Program-made: the position numbers and the translations under genes | Notes under the pieces: generated by a model | What the model was told of the DNA's origin: nothing | The model's input: only the letters and a program-made list of their open reading frames with translations | Database searches by the model: none | Shown here: positions 1-7,908 of the stretch, in pieces | Layout: every line of letters begins with the position of its first letter | Numbering within the stretch: position 1 is the first letter of the stretch | Source: Thermohalobaculum sp039816045 | GTDB lineage: Bacteria > Pseudomonadota > Alphaproteobacteria > Rhodobacterales > Rhodobacteraceae | Length of the DNA: 64,000 bases | NCBI GenBank assembly: GCA_039816045.1 | Contig: JBCBYB010000015.1 | Coordinates: forward strand, 1-64,000 | Direction: 5' to 3'

Positions 1-2
1 CC

Positions 3-485
3 GAAGAGAAGGAGAGTTCGGACGCCGAGCTAGCAAAGAAAGCAAAGATTCGTAAACACAAAATACCCTTGATAAAGGTGGGTTCATTTAAATTTGCCGA
101 TTCCAAAACTGGTAATATTTCCAAATACCCTGGCATGTATGACAACAAGACGTTTGAAGGTTTTTTGAGAAGAGGTATCCCAGAGCATACGCTGAGTCTT
201 CTGCGGAATGGAAAACTGCCGAACGGAAAGAAGATTTTGCTGCGCGGTTATGCGGACTCAACGGGAGTTGATAAGCGATCTGATGAGAACAATGCCCTTG
301 GGAAAAAGCGTGCGGAAGCAGTGAAGAAGAAGTTCATGGATTTCACGGGGGCTTTTTCAGGGGCTTTTGTAGTGATGTCAGGAGGGCAGCTGAAATCGAA
401 AAAGAAACCGACTGGAAAAGATCCTGGCGATCCTTCTTGTAGATACGTAGAACTAGAAATGTGGTTTGAAGAACCAGAAGTCTGA
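3..485 (+). CDS. C-terminal part of a protein with an OmpA-like domain (5' truncated by window edge)
   Basis: The frame is open from base 3 to a TGA at 483-485, so the gene begins left of the window and about 160 codons are visible. The first 20 or so residues are charged and Lys/Glu-rich, like a linker. The segment LLRGYADSTG followed by KKRAEAVKKKF resembles the OmpA/MotB C-terminal fold, where GxxDSxG and an arginine-containing helix (usually LSxxRAxxV) contact peptidoglycan; here the helix reads LGKKRAEAV. Base composition is clearly more AT-rich than the rest of the window, which fits horizontal acquisition with the element ending near 1909. The full architecture and role cannot be known from this part. 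A cell-envelope anchor or a toxin/injection-system cargo tail are both possible. Confidence 0.6.
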   Translation, partial: EEKESSDAELAKKAKIRKHKIPLIKVGSFKFADSKTGNISKYPGMYDNKTFEGFLRRGIPEHTLSLLRNGKLPNGKKILLRGYADSTGVDKRSDENNALGKKRAEAVKKKFMDFTGAFSGAFVVMSGGQLKSKKKPTGKDPGDPSCRYVELEMWFEEPEV

Positions 486-489
486 GGGC

Positions 490-529
490 GCCGGGGGCCC
501 TCGGGCCACCGCGCTTGCGCGCCCCCGGC
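490..529. terminator. Compound GC-rich hairpin between convergent genes
   Basis: GCCGGGGG at 490-497 pairs with CCCCCGGC at 522-529, and a small perfect hairpin GCGCTTGCGC (511-520) lies inside the loop. A second hairpin follows, with CCGCGG at 542-547 and again at 555-560. There is no T-run, so intrinsic termination is uncertain. The position between the end of the OmpA-like gene and the end of the minus-strand gene at 570 fits a bidirectional transcript end. Confidence 0.4.
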
Positions 530-569
530 TCGGTGTACAGACCGCGGATAGCAGCCGCGGCGCCCGGGG

Positions 570-914
570 TTAGTTGCGCCTGATGGCCTCTATCTCGTCT
601 TTGGTAAGGCCAAGCTGCTGAGCTCGCCGCAAAGCTGCGTCTCGATCATCTCTGCGCTTCTGGGCTTGCTTGTCATCTGAGGTAGGCAGTTCGACCTCGA
701 CCGGGCCAAGCCAGTGGCGGCCGCGCTTCTCAAGGATGATCCGATCTACGTCAGCGGGTCCTCCTTGGACGCCTTTACCCTTGGCAAGCCGATAAGCCGT
801 TGCCGGCAACTCGCAAAAGTGCGCGATATACGCACGACCTCTCCCCTCAACATCGTCAGTGTTTCGAACAACAGCCCAGACCTCTTTGGTCTCGCGGTCG
901 CTGGGTTGTTCCAT
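570..914 (-). CDS. Small phage-type hypothetical protein
   Basis: A 114-residue protein when started at the ATG at 914, which has a good upstream ribosome site (GGGGAGG); a longer in-frame extension to 992 overlaps the upstream gene and lacks support. The N-terminal region contains NTDDVEGRGRAYIAHFCELPATAYRLAKG, here summarised as an NTDxxEGRG motif, an HFC tripeptide and an ATAxRLAKG motif. I recall a similar pattern in small proteins of tailed phages. The C-terminus is a charged helix rich in Arg/Asp/Gln. It directly follows the gene at 917-1126 with a 2-base gap, suggesting one transcript. Function unknown. Confidence 0.6.
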   Translation of the reverse strand: MEQPSDRETKEVWAVVRNTDDVEGRGRAYIAHFCELPATAYRLAKGKGVQGGPADVDRIILEKRGRHWLGPVEVELPTSDDKQAQKRRDDRDAALRRAQQLGLTKDEIEAIRRN

Positions 915-916
915 CC

Positions 917-1126
917 TCACCCCTCCCCTTGGGTGGTGGGGGCTTTGTCGCGCCCCTGCCAGCAGATGCACTTCTCTGGTTTTCGCGGGCACCGATCCTC
1001 GGGATCGTCAAAGCCCTCGCATTCGTGCATCGTGACGATCAGTGTCGCTTGCCGTTCAGCCTCAGCGTCTATGGCATCAAGAACTTGTCCCTCCTGATCG
1101 GCCATCCTCATCTCCTCTTGGTCCAT
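917..1126 (-). CDS. Small Cys-containing hypothetical protein
   Basis: A 69-residue acidic protein starting MDQEEMRMADQEG. The C-terminal half has four cysteines and one histidine (HECEGFDDPEDRC and KCICW), a spacing that could bind metal. Another in-frame ATG (MADQEG) could be the true start. It lies immediately upstream of the phage-type gene at 570-914 and on the same strand, so the two are probably co-transcribed within the integrated element. No family recognised. Confidence 0.5.
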   Translation of the reverse strand: MDQEEMRMADQEGQVLDAIDAEAERQATLIVTMHECEGFDDPEDRCPRKPEKCICWQGRDKAPTTQGEG

Positions 1127-1163
1127 TGGTTTCGGCTGCGCCTGATGGCGGGGCTGGGGTGGG

Positions 1164-1715
1164 TTAGGCGGGCACGCACAGCGGCTCGGCCGCGTCCTTC
1201 TCGCTCACCCCGTTGAACCAGCGGAACTCCGCCGAGTAGGGCTGATAGAGCGGATGCACGGGCGACCCGTCCCTGTTTGTGCCAAGGCAGAACAGCGTGA
1301 CGCTGCGTCGGTGCGCTTAGGTGGCGAGCCATGCGACGGGTCCATACTTCTGTCCGGGCTTACCCCAGGCGCAGAGGATGTCAGCCTCTCCGGCTTGAGC
1401 CATGTCCAGGGCCGCGATTAGCTGCCCGACATTTGCGGATGTGCAGCGCTCTTCCGCGGGCATCTGGTCGAGCTTCCGACTATCGGTCTCAATCACGTCC
1501 TGCATGTTGAGCATGATCAGCCCGCCATAGCCGCGCTCCCGGGCTCGCCGATCGGTTCGCTCTACGGTCGGGTCGTTGTCGGTTTCATACGCCTTTGACG
1601 GGTTCATGCCGATGCAGATCAGCAGCGGCTTCTTGTGATCCCAGATCCGCCAGAGTTTTTGGCGATGGGTGCGAGCGGGGTTGAAGATGGCGCCGCGAGC
1701 TTCGATCAGATCCAT
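1164..1715 (-). pseudogene. DUF1643 family gene interrupted by an in-frame TAA
   Basis: Reading leftward from ATG 1715 (GAGGG nine bases upstream; a GTG at 1721 is an alternative), the frame encodes CIGMNPSKAYETDNDPTVER and GYGGLIMLNMQD, the hallmarks of DUF1643. It meets TAA at 1319-1317. In exactly the same frame translation resumes with RRSVTLFCLGTNRDGSPVHP and ends at a TAA at 1166-1164. The CLGxxxDGxPxHPLY segment is the usual C-terminal motif of this family, and the combined length (about 184 codons) fits full-length members. One nonsense codon therefore separates two parts of one gene. A sequencing error cannot be excluded. Family members are common on phages and islands; their function is not established. 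Confidence 0.75.
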
Positions 1716-1856
1716 GTTCACTCACCCTCTCTGCGGAGGGGCTGAGCGCCCTCCGATGCTCTGCTCAGGTATTGCTCAGCTATCACGGGACATTCCCGGA
1801 ACTCGTGGGTTTTGGCTGGACGCCGACCCCATATTCTCCAATGATTTAGCCGTGGT

Positions 1857-1909
1857 GCACTGTCTTCGGGAGGCAGGGGCCGGAGGTTCGAATCCTCTCA
1901 CTCCGACCA
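1857..1909 (+). other. 3' fragment of tRNA-Pro(CGG): attachment-site remnant
   Basis: From 1860 the sequence folds as the 3' two-thirds of a tRNA. The anticodon stem is CTGTC (1860-1864) with GGCAG (1872-1876); the loop TTCGGGA carries anticodon CGG at 1867-1869. The T-stem is GGAGG/CCTCT with loop TTCGAAT (1887-1893). The 3' acceptor strand CACTCCG is at 1899-1905, discriminator A at 1906 and encoded CCA at 1907-1909. The matching 5' acceptor strand (CGGAGTG) and D-arm are absent upstream. A truncated tRNA 3' end is the standard scar (attR/attL) left by tyrosine-integrase elements that insert into tRNA genes. Confidence 0.85.
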
Positions 1910-2004
1910 ACTCATCTGAAATTGCTGCCCTGCAACATTCGTCTTGCACTGCGACGGTTTGCCTGACACCGTTAAGGATCACGTCAAGCAAGGGGGATTG
2001 GCGC

Positions 2005-3084
2005 GTGCAGGCGGCGAATGCAGCTGTGGAGATCATCGGTGTCGACAAACAGTTCGGCACGGGGTCGAATGCAACACAGGCACTCGACAATGTCAGCTTC
2101 GATATCCGCGACAATGAGTTTTTTACCCTGCTCGGGCCGTCGGGTTGCGGGAAGACCACGCTTCTTCGACTGATCGCAGGCTTTGAGCCTGTATCGGCCG
2201 GCGATATTTTCCTTTATGGTCAACGCATTGCTGAGCTTCCACCCAATAAGCGGCCGATCAACACCGTCTTCCAGAACTATGCTCTGTTCCCGCATCTGAC
2301 GGTAGCCGAGAATGTGGGCTTCGGCCTCCACATGCTTGGGCGGCCGAAGGCCGGAGCAGCAAAGCGCGTGTCGGAGATGCTGAATTTGGTTCAGCTAGCC
2401 GACAAGGGTCAGCGAAAACCAAATCAGCTCTCTGGCGGCCAACAGCAGCGCGTGGCACTCGCCCGTGCGCTTGCGCCCGCCCCAAAGGTGCTTCTGCTCG
2501 ACGAGCCCCTATCCGCCCTGGATCTCAAGCTACGACAGCAGATGCGGATCGAATTGAAGCAAATTCAGCAGGAAACCGGGATCACGTTTATCTTCGTCAC
2601 GCATGACCAGGAAGAAGCGCTGACGATGTCGGATCGAATTGCGGTGATGTCGGCGGGACGCCTTCAGCAAGTTGGCCGAGCTGAAGAAATCTACGAGGCG
2701 CCTGCGAACCGTTTCGTAGCCGACTTCATCGGCGAGACCAACTTCATCGCGGGTGAGATTGTTTCGGCCAACGGCACGGCGACGCGCGTACAACTGACCG
2801 GCGGAAGCGAGGTTGATGCGGTTGGTACTGGACCATCCAGCGGTCGCGCTCACATCTCTATCCGTCCGGAGCGTCTTTCTTTGTCCGCCGACGGGCCTAT
2901 CCCGTGCGAGGTTGAGAGATTGATCTATCTCGGAACCGACACGCAGTACGTTGTCCGTCTGCGAGATGGGTCGGAGGTGGTCGTGCGAACGCAGAACGCG
3001 CATGATCAAGCCGTTCCCTATCAGCCTGGCGACTCTGCCACTCTAACCATAGACCCGGGCGCGGCCCGATTGCTGTCCGACTGA
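2005..3084 (+). CDS. ABC transporter ATP-binding protein, PotA-like (polyamine-type importer)
   Basis: A 359-residue ATPase that powers import through the two permeases encoded next. Walker A GPSGCGKTT is at residues 44-52. The Q-loop FQNYALFPHLTV, signature LSGGQQQRVALARAL, Walker B LLLDEPLSALD and switch VTHDQEEAL follow in normal order. The C-terminal 100 residues form a TOBE-like regulatory domain. I chose GTG 2005, preceded by AGGGGG about ten bases upstream; the longer open frame to 1669 runs through the tRNA fragment and is not coding. The stop overlaps the next start (TGATG at 3082-3086). The family imports spermidine/putrescine and related amines; the substrate here is inferred from the amine oxidase downstream. 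Confidence 0.9.
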   Translation: MQAANAAVEIIGVDKQFGTGSNATQALDNVSFDIRDNEFFTLLGPSGCGKTTLLRLIAGFEPVSAGDIFLYGQRIAELPPNKRPINTVFQNYALFPHLTVAENVGFGLHMLGRPKAGAAKRVSEMLNLVQLADKGQRKPNQLSGGQQQRVALARALAPAPKVLLLDEPLSALDLKLRQQMRIELKQIQQETGITFIFVTHDQEEALTMSDRIAVMSAGRLQQVGRAEEIYEAPANRFVADFIGETNFIAGEIVSANGTATRVQLTGGSEVDAVGTGPSSGRAHISIRPERLSLSADGPIPCEVERLIYLGTDTQYVVRLRDGSEVVVRTQNAHDQAVPYQPGDSATLTIDPGAARLLSD

Positions 3085-4004
3085 TGGCGGGTATGGCGCA
3101 ATCGGGAGGAAGCGGGGGCAACACCTTCGCCAATGCCCGTTTCAAATTGATGCTCCCGGCATGGCTCGCCATCGGGTTCTTTCTCGTCCTCCCGGTCGGA
3201 CTGATGCTGATCTATTCGTTCCTGACAAAGGAATTCAGAGGGGGCGTGATCTGGGAGTTTTCTCTGGCTTCCTATGACCGTTTTTTCATCGATCGAGGTT
3301 TGTTCGGCGATGAGCCCCCAAAGATCGAATGGACCTACATCTCAATCTACTGGCGATCGATCTGGCAGGCCGGCTTGGCGACGATCCTTTGCCTGCTGAT
3401 TGGTTTCCCCACCGCATGGTTCATTGCGACCCGGCCGGAACGAACACGCGGCCTATGGCTCTTCCTCGTTACAGTTCCCTATTGGGTGAATTTGCTTATC
3501 CGTACAGTTTCGATGAAGTTTCTGATCCGCGATACCGGACCGGTGAACGAATGGCTGATTGCGATTGGTCTCATCGATAGCCCGATAAGTATGATCAATA
3601 CCGATTTCGCGGTTCAGCTTGGTTTATTCTACAGCTATCTCCCATTTATGGTCTTACCCATCTACGCCTCGGTCGAGCGCTATAACTTTGCGCTGTCGGA
3701 AGCGGCGGCAGACCTCTACGCCTCCCGATGGCGCGCGCTTTGGCTTGTTGTGATCCCGGCAGTCAAACCTGGGATCATTGCGGGATGCATATTGGTCTTT
3801 GTTCCTTCGCTGGGGGCCTTCCTCGCACCAGACCTGCTTGGTGGCGCAAAGAATTTCATGATCGGGTCTTTGATCGAAGACCAATTCAAGGGTGCCGCCG
3901 GAAACTGGCCCTTCGGAGCAGCCGCGGCGATGATCCTCCTCTCTATGGTCTTGATTGTGTTGATGTTCTATGCGCGCAATCAGGCCAAAGCCGAGGTGCG
4001 ATAA
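3084..4004 (+). CDS. ABC transporter permease, PotB-like
   Basis: A 306-residue inner-membrane protein with about six hydrophobic segments. The first, at residues 24-45, follows a short cytoplasmic tail. The conserved EAA loop that docks on the ATPase is visible as EAAADLYASRWRALW, close to the C-terminal third. It is the first of two permeases and is translationally coupled both to the ATPase upstream (TGATG) and to the second permease downstream (TAATG at 4002-4006). Its pairing with PotC-like and PotD-like partners makes an amine importer the best reading. Confidence 0.9.
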   Translation: MAGMAQSGGSGGNTFANARFKLMLPAWLAIGFFLVLPVGLMLIYSFLTKEFRGGVIWEFSLASYDRFFIDRGLFGDEPPKIEWTYISIYWRSIWQAGLATILCLLIGFPTAWFIATRPERTRGLWLFLVTVPYWVNLLIRTVSMKFLIRDTGPVNEWLIAIGLIDSPISMINTDFAVQLGLFYSYLPFMVLPIYASVERYNFALSEAAADLYASRWRALWLVVIPAVKPGIIAGCILVFVPSLGAFLAPDLLGGAKNFMIGSLIEDQFKGAAGNWPFGAAAAMILLSMVLIVLMFYARNQAKAEVR

Positions 4005-4816
4005 TGAATCTGCGCCGCTATCCGGGCTTCCTCAGCGTCACCATCTTTTGCTTAACGTTGCTCTATGCACCGCTGATCATCGTCATGATCTACTCTTTCA
4101 ATGAGAGCACATCGATCACCCGTTGGGGCGGTTTCAGTCTTGTCTGGTATCACGAGGTGTTCTTCGGGATCGAAGCGGACAAGTTCAAGCAGGCCGCCTG
4201 GAACTCGATTATCATCGCGGTGAGCGCAGCTGTGACTGCAACCGTTATAGCCACCGCCGCGGCTGTTGCAATGATCCGGGGCGGGACCTTCCGCGGTAAA
4301 TCAGCAAGCTTTGCCCTCATAAACTTGCCGCTAATGGTGCCCGAGATCGTGACCGCCGTGGCCACACTGATCTTCTTTTCGGCTATCGGGTTCGAGCGTG
4401 GGGTGCTGACGATCCTCGTCGCGCATATCGTCTTTTGTATCCCGTTCGCCTATTTGCCGATTGCGGCGCGGCTTCAGGGCATCGAGTCGATCTATGAGCA
4501 GGCAGCTCTCGACCTCTATGCAAACCGATGGCAAGCGTTCCGACTGGTGCTTATGCCATTGATGATGCCGGGGATCGTTGCCGGTTTCTTGCTCGCTTTC
4601 ATCATCTCGCTCGACGATTTCATCATCACCAACTTCGTCAAAGGCGCCGGGGTCGAGACACTCCCAACGGCAATTTTTGGCGCTGTGAAACAAGGGATCA
4701 AACCGAACATCATGGCGATCAGCACGCTGATGCTCGGGGTTTCGATCCTGTTCGTTACGCTTTCGTACCTCGTGAGCAAACTCGGGGACACTAACAGGGA
4801 AAGGAGTTCACAATGA
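4004..4816 (+). CDS. ABC transporter permease, PotC-like
   Basis: A 270-residue second permease. It has about six membrane spans and the EAA-type loop EQAALDLYANRWQAFRLV. The segment SLDDFIITNFVKG near the end is typical of PotC/PotI permeases. Start ATG 4004 overlaps the previous stop by one base; a longer upstream open frame is a shadow of the first permease. The stop overlaps the binding-protein start (ATGA at 4813-4816), so all four transporter genes form one coupled operon. Confidence 0.9.
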   Translation: MNLRRYPGFLSVTIFCLTLLYAPLIIVMIYSFNESTSITRWGGFSLVWYHEVFFGIEADKFKQAAWNSIIIAVSAAVTATVIATAAAVAMIRGGTFRGKSASFALINLPLMVPEIVTAVATLIFFSAIGFERGVLTILVAHIVFCIPFAYLPIAARLQGIESIYEQAALDLYANRWQAFRLVLMPLMMPGIVAGFLLAFIISLDDFIITNFVKGAGVETLPTAIFGAVKQGIKPNIMAISTLMLGVSILFVTLSYLVSKLGDTNRERSSQ

Positions 4817-5844
4817 AAAGAACCACCGCGCTGGCAACTATCTTGGCGCTCGGCCTCGGAGGGGTCGCATCGGCCGAGGGCAAGCTCTCGATCTACCATT
4901 GGTTCGAGTACATTCCGGCAGAGCTTCTGGTGAAGTTTACCGAAGAGACCGGGATCGAAGTCACCATGGACACTTACGACTCGAACGAGTCGATGCTGGC
5001 CTCACTCAAAGGCGGCACACTCGGATCCTACGATGTCGCGGTACCTGGCGACTACATGGTCCAGATCATGCGCGACGAGGGGATGCTCGACACGATTGGC
5101 GAGGGAGAACTCAAGAACAAAGCGAACATAGAGGATCAGTGGCTGGATGTCGATTTCGATCCGGGCCGTATGCACTCGATCCCCTACCAGTGGGGCTCCA
5201 CCAGCTTCATGGTAAACCGCGAGGTCTATGAGGGCGAGATCAACACCACGGATATCATCTTCAACCCACCAGAGGCACTCTCCGGGAAGATCAACGTCTT
5301 GGATACGCAGGGTGAACTGCTCGCACTCGCCTCTATCCATCTGGGTATCCCACAGTGTTCGACGGATCGTGAGCAACTAAAACTTCTTAGCCAAACCGTG
5401 GAGGCAGCTAAGCCACACTGGGCATCCTTTAACTCAGACGGTGCAAAGGACGTCCTCGTTTCGGGGGATGCGGCCGTTGGCATGATCTGGAATGGGTTTG
5501 GTGCGAAGGCCCGTGCCGAGGGAGCACCGGTTGAGTATGCCTATCCTGAGCAGGGTTACATCGTCTGGATGGACAATGTCGTCCTCCTAAAGGATGCGCC
5601 GAACCGCGAGAGCGCGATCAAGTTCATGGACTTCCTTCTTGAGCCCGAGAACATCGCCGCGGTTTCAAACTTTGCACAGTACACTGCCGGTGTGAAAGGG
5701 GTGACGCCGCTCCTGACCGAGGACCTGAAGACCTCGCCAGAGCAAAACCCCCCGGCCTCCGCACCTCCGGGAACCTTTGTCAAAGTCTGTGCTCCAGAGG
5801 TTCAGGCGCTCTATGATAAGATTTGGACGCGCCTCAAGCAGTGA
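4813..5844 (+). CDS. Periplasmic amine-binding protein, PotD/PotF-like
   Basis: A 343-residue solute receptor with a classic Sec signal peptide ending VASA at residue 21, so the mature protein starts near Glu22. The opening YHWFEYIPAELL and the later YIVWMDNVVLLKDAPN are typical of PotD/PotF proteins, which hold diamines or polyamines between two lobes. A good ribosome site (AAGGAG) precedes the ATG. A GC-rich hairpin lies 43 bases after the stop, before the amine oxidase gene; such a structure could protect the upstream mRNA and allow higher receptor levels. The exact ligand (putrescine, spermidine, agmatine or another amine) cannot be told from sequence. Confidence 0.9.
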   Translation: MKRTTALATILALGLGGVASAEGKLSIYHWFEYIPAELLVKFTEETGIEVTMDTYDSNESMLASLKGGTLGSYDVAVPGDYMVQIMRDEGMLDTIGEGELKNKANIEDQWLDVDFDPGRMHSIPYQWGSTSFMVNREVYEGEINTTDIIFNPPEALSGKINVLDTQGELLALASIHLGIPQCSTDREQLKLLSQTVEAAKPHWASFNSDGAKDVLVSGDAAVGMIWNGFGAKARAEGAPVEYAYPEQGYIVWMDNVVLLKDAPNRESAIKFMDFLLEPENIAAVSNFAQYTAGVKGVTPLLTEDLKTSPEQNPPASAPPGTFVKVCAPEVQALYDKIWTRLKQ

Positions 5845-5886
5845 CACTGACGCCTTGGTCGCTCGAAAATGCGGCCAGGGCATTCG

Positions 5887-5908
5887 GGCGCCGGCACCCT
5901 CCGGCGCC
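5887..5908. repeat. Perfect hairpin between binding-protein and amine oxidase genes
   Basis: GGCGCCGG (5887-5894) and CCGGCGCC (5901-5908) are perfect inverted repeats with a 6-base loop. No T-run follows. It may stabilise the transporter mRNA 3' end or cause partial termination before the amine oxidase. Confidence 0.5.
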
Positions 5909-5970
5909 GATAGGTTTGACCCGCTCGCGTCAGCAAAACACCGGGGCGCGGTTCTGAGAGGAGATCGGGA

Positions 5971-7893
5971 ATGATGGACGGTATGGCTACCCGGGCGGCG
6001 TTGCATCCGCTCAACCCGTTGACGGCAGAAGAGATTACCCAAACGGTCGATCTGGTTCGCGCGGGTGTCGAGCGAGGCGCGGAAGCGAAGTTTGAGATGA
6101 TCGAGTTGGCCGAGCCTGAGAAGGCAGTGGTCAGAGCGTTCAGTCCCGGCACTCCGATAGATCGCAGTGCGTGGGCGAACATCTATTTCATTGATCGTCC
6201 TGGGGTTACGCGCTGTCTCGTTTCCCTAACGGAAGAGAAAATCGTCTCAGCCAGTTATCTGCCAGACGCCATTCCGATGATCGCGCCGGTCGAGTTCATG
6301 GAAGTCGAGAACGCGGTGAAGGCTGATCCGCGCTTCCAAGACGCCTGCAAGCGTCGGGGGATCGAAGACATGAGCCTCGTCTGCTGCGATCCGTGGTCGG
6401 CTGGGAACTTCGGCGTAGCGGAGGAGGCGGGACGGCGGATCTCCCATGTCTTCGTTTGGGTCCGCAATTCTGAGATGGACAACCAATATGCCCACCCAGT
6501 CGACGGTTTGAATGCAACGGTCGATATCAACACCGGCGAAGTTCTCGCTGTGATGGATAACGGCGATGTGCCGATCCCGCGCGGCGAGTCGAACTACGAT
6601 CACGTCTTTCAGACCGCGGTTCGCCAGGATCTCCGACCCATCAACGTCGTGCAGCCGGACGGCGTGAGTTTCCAGCTCGATGGCAACTGCCTCACTTGGC
6701 ACGATTGGAGCGTTCGGATCGGCTTCAACGCGCGGGAGGGGCTGACGCTGCACGACCTCTCTATTGCCGGGCGGCCCGTGATCTATCGCGCCTCGATTGC
6801 CGAGATGATGGTGCCTTACGGATCTCCAGACGGTGCGCATCCCCGCAAGAACGTCTTTGATATCGGCGAGTACGGTGTTGGACGGCTGGTCAATTCCTTG
6901 GAGCTCGGATGCGACTGCCTAGGCGCGATCCAGTACCTCGATGCGACGTTGAACGGGCGCGACGGCGAGGTTGAGACCATAAAGAACGCCATCTGCATCC
7001 ACGAAGAGGACATGGGCGTTGCCTGGAAACATTACGATTTCCGGCTGGATCGTACCGAGACGCGGCGCGCGCGAAAGCTGGTGATCTCCACCATCGCGAC
7101 GGTCGGCAACTATGAGTACGGGTACTACTGGTATCTGATGATGGACGGGACCATCGAGTTCGAGATGAAGGCGACCGGCATCATCAACACCACGGCCTGT
7201 GTGCCTGGGCAGCCGGGGGACTACGGGGTGGAGGTGGCCCCGGGTGTGCTCGGCCAGATCCACCAGCACACGTTCTGTGCGCGCTTGGATATGGCTGTGG
7301 ATGGCGACGAGAACACTGTCGTTGAGTGCAACACCCATGCTGAGCCTGCAGGGCCACAGAACCCCTATGGCAATGCCTATCGACTGCATGAGACCGTGCT
7401 GGAGACAGAGCAAAGTGGTGCGCGAAAAGCCGATACGTCGATGCACCGCTATTGGAAGATCAAGAGCAAGGGGCGCACCAACCATGTCGGGCAGCCCACA
7501 GCATACAAGCTGATGCCGATGTCCACGGTGACGCCCTTTATCTCGCCCGATGGACCGTCTGGCCGGCGTGCCGGCTACACTTACAAGGACCTGTGGATAA
7601 CGGCCTTCGATCCGGAGGAGCGTTATCCGGCCGGTGAGTTTGTGAACGGATCGGATGGGTCGGATGGGTTGGATGCTTTCATCGCGGATGACCGGCCGAT
7701 TGCAGGCACCGATATCGTCGCCTGGCATACGTTCGGGCTTCACCATATGCCGCGGCCCGAGGATTATCCGGTTCAGCCCTGCATCACCTGCGGGTTCAAG
7801 CTCCTCCCGGTTGGGTTCTTCGATGACAGCAACCTGCGCGATCTGCCTTGGTCGAAGAACGCGGCGAGCTGCCATGCGCAGGCGGCCGAGTAG
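5971..7893 (+). CDS. Copper-containing primary-amine oxidase (TPQ enzyme), cytosolic
   Basis: A 640-residue quinoprotein oxidising primary amines to aldehydes with release of ammonia and hydrogen peroxide. Tyr381 in the NYEYG motif is the precursor of the topaquinone cofactor. Asp297 in FDIGEY is the expected catalytic base. His431 and His433 (IHQHTF) and His592 (HHMPRPEDYP) are the copper ligands. All key residues are thus present. There is no signal peptide, so the enzyme should act in the cytoplasm on imported amine, unlike periplasmic bacterial tynA products. ATG 5971 is preceded by GAGGAG. It lies 126 bases after the amine-binding protein gene and 15 bases before a flavin monooxygenase, giving a coherent uptake-and-oxidation cluster. 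Confidence 0.93.
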   Translation: MMDGMATRAALHPLNPLTAEEITQTVDLVRAGVERGAEAKFEMIELAEPEKAVVRAFSPGTPIDRSAWANIYFIDRPGVTRCLVSLTEEKIVSASYLPDAIPMIAPVEFMEVENAVKADPRFQDACKRRGIEDMSLVCCDPWSAGNFGVAEEAGRRISHVFVWVRNSEMDNQYAHPVDGLNATVDINTGEVLAVMDNGDVPIPRGESNYDHVFQTAVRQDLRPINVVQPDGVSFQLDGNCLTWHDWSVRIGFNAREGLTLHDLSIAGRPVIYRASIAEMMVPYGSPDGAHPRKNVFDIGEYGVGRLVNSLELGCDCLGAIQYLDATLNGRDGEVETIKNAICIHEEDMGVAWKHYDFRLDRTETRRARKLVISTIATVGNYEYGYYWYLMMDGTIEFEMKATGIINTTACVPGQPGDYGVEVAPGVLGQIHQHTFCARLDMAVDGDENTVVECNTHAEPAGPQNPYGNAYRLHETVLETEQSGARKADTSMHRYWKIKSKGRTNHVGQPTAYKLMPMSTVTPFISPDGPSGRRAGYTYKDLWITAFDPEERYPAGEFVNGSDGSDGLDAFIADDRPIAGTDIVAWHTFGLHHMPRPEDYPVQPCITCGFKLLPVGFFDDSNLRDLPWSKNAASCHAQAAE

Positions 7894-7908
7894 CCTGGTC
7901 AGACAGCA

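Larger units (their letters stand above)
1..1909. mobile_element. Right end of an element integrated at tRNA-Pro(CGG)
   Basis: The segment left of the tRNA fragment holds an AT-richer OmpA-domain gene, two small phage-like genes and a broken DUF1643 gene, whereas everything to the right looks like ordinary chromosome. With the tRNA on the plus strand, the duplicated 3' end marks the distal boundary. The element therefore extends leftward out of the window to an intact tRNA-Pro(CGG), where an integrase gene would be expected. No integrase is visible here, so the type of element (prophage, genomic island, ICE) is open. Confidence 0.65.

Noticed and set aside
1108..1332. Minus-strand frame of 74 codons
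   Set aside because: It overlaps the real DUF1643 C-terminal frame, which has the family motif; this frame is Arg-rich and low in information.
1669..2004. N-terminal extension of the ATP-binding protein
   Set aside because: The open frame runs through the tRNA-Pro fragment and has no PotA similarity; GTG 2005 has a ribosome site and a normal family start.
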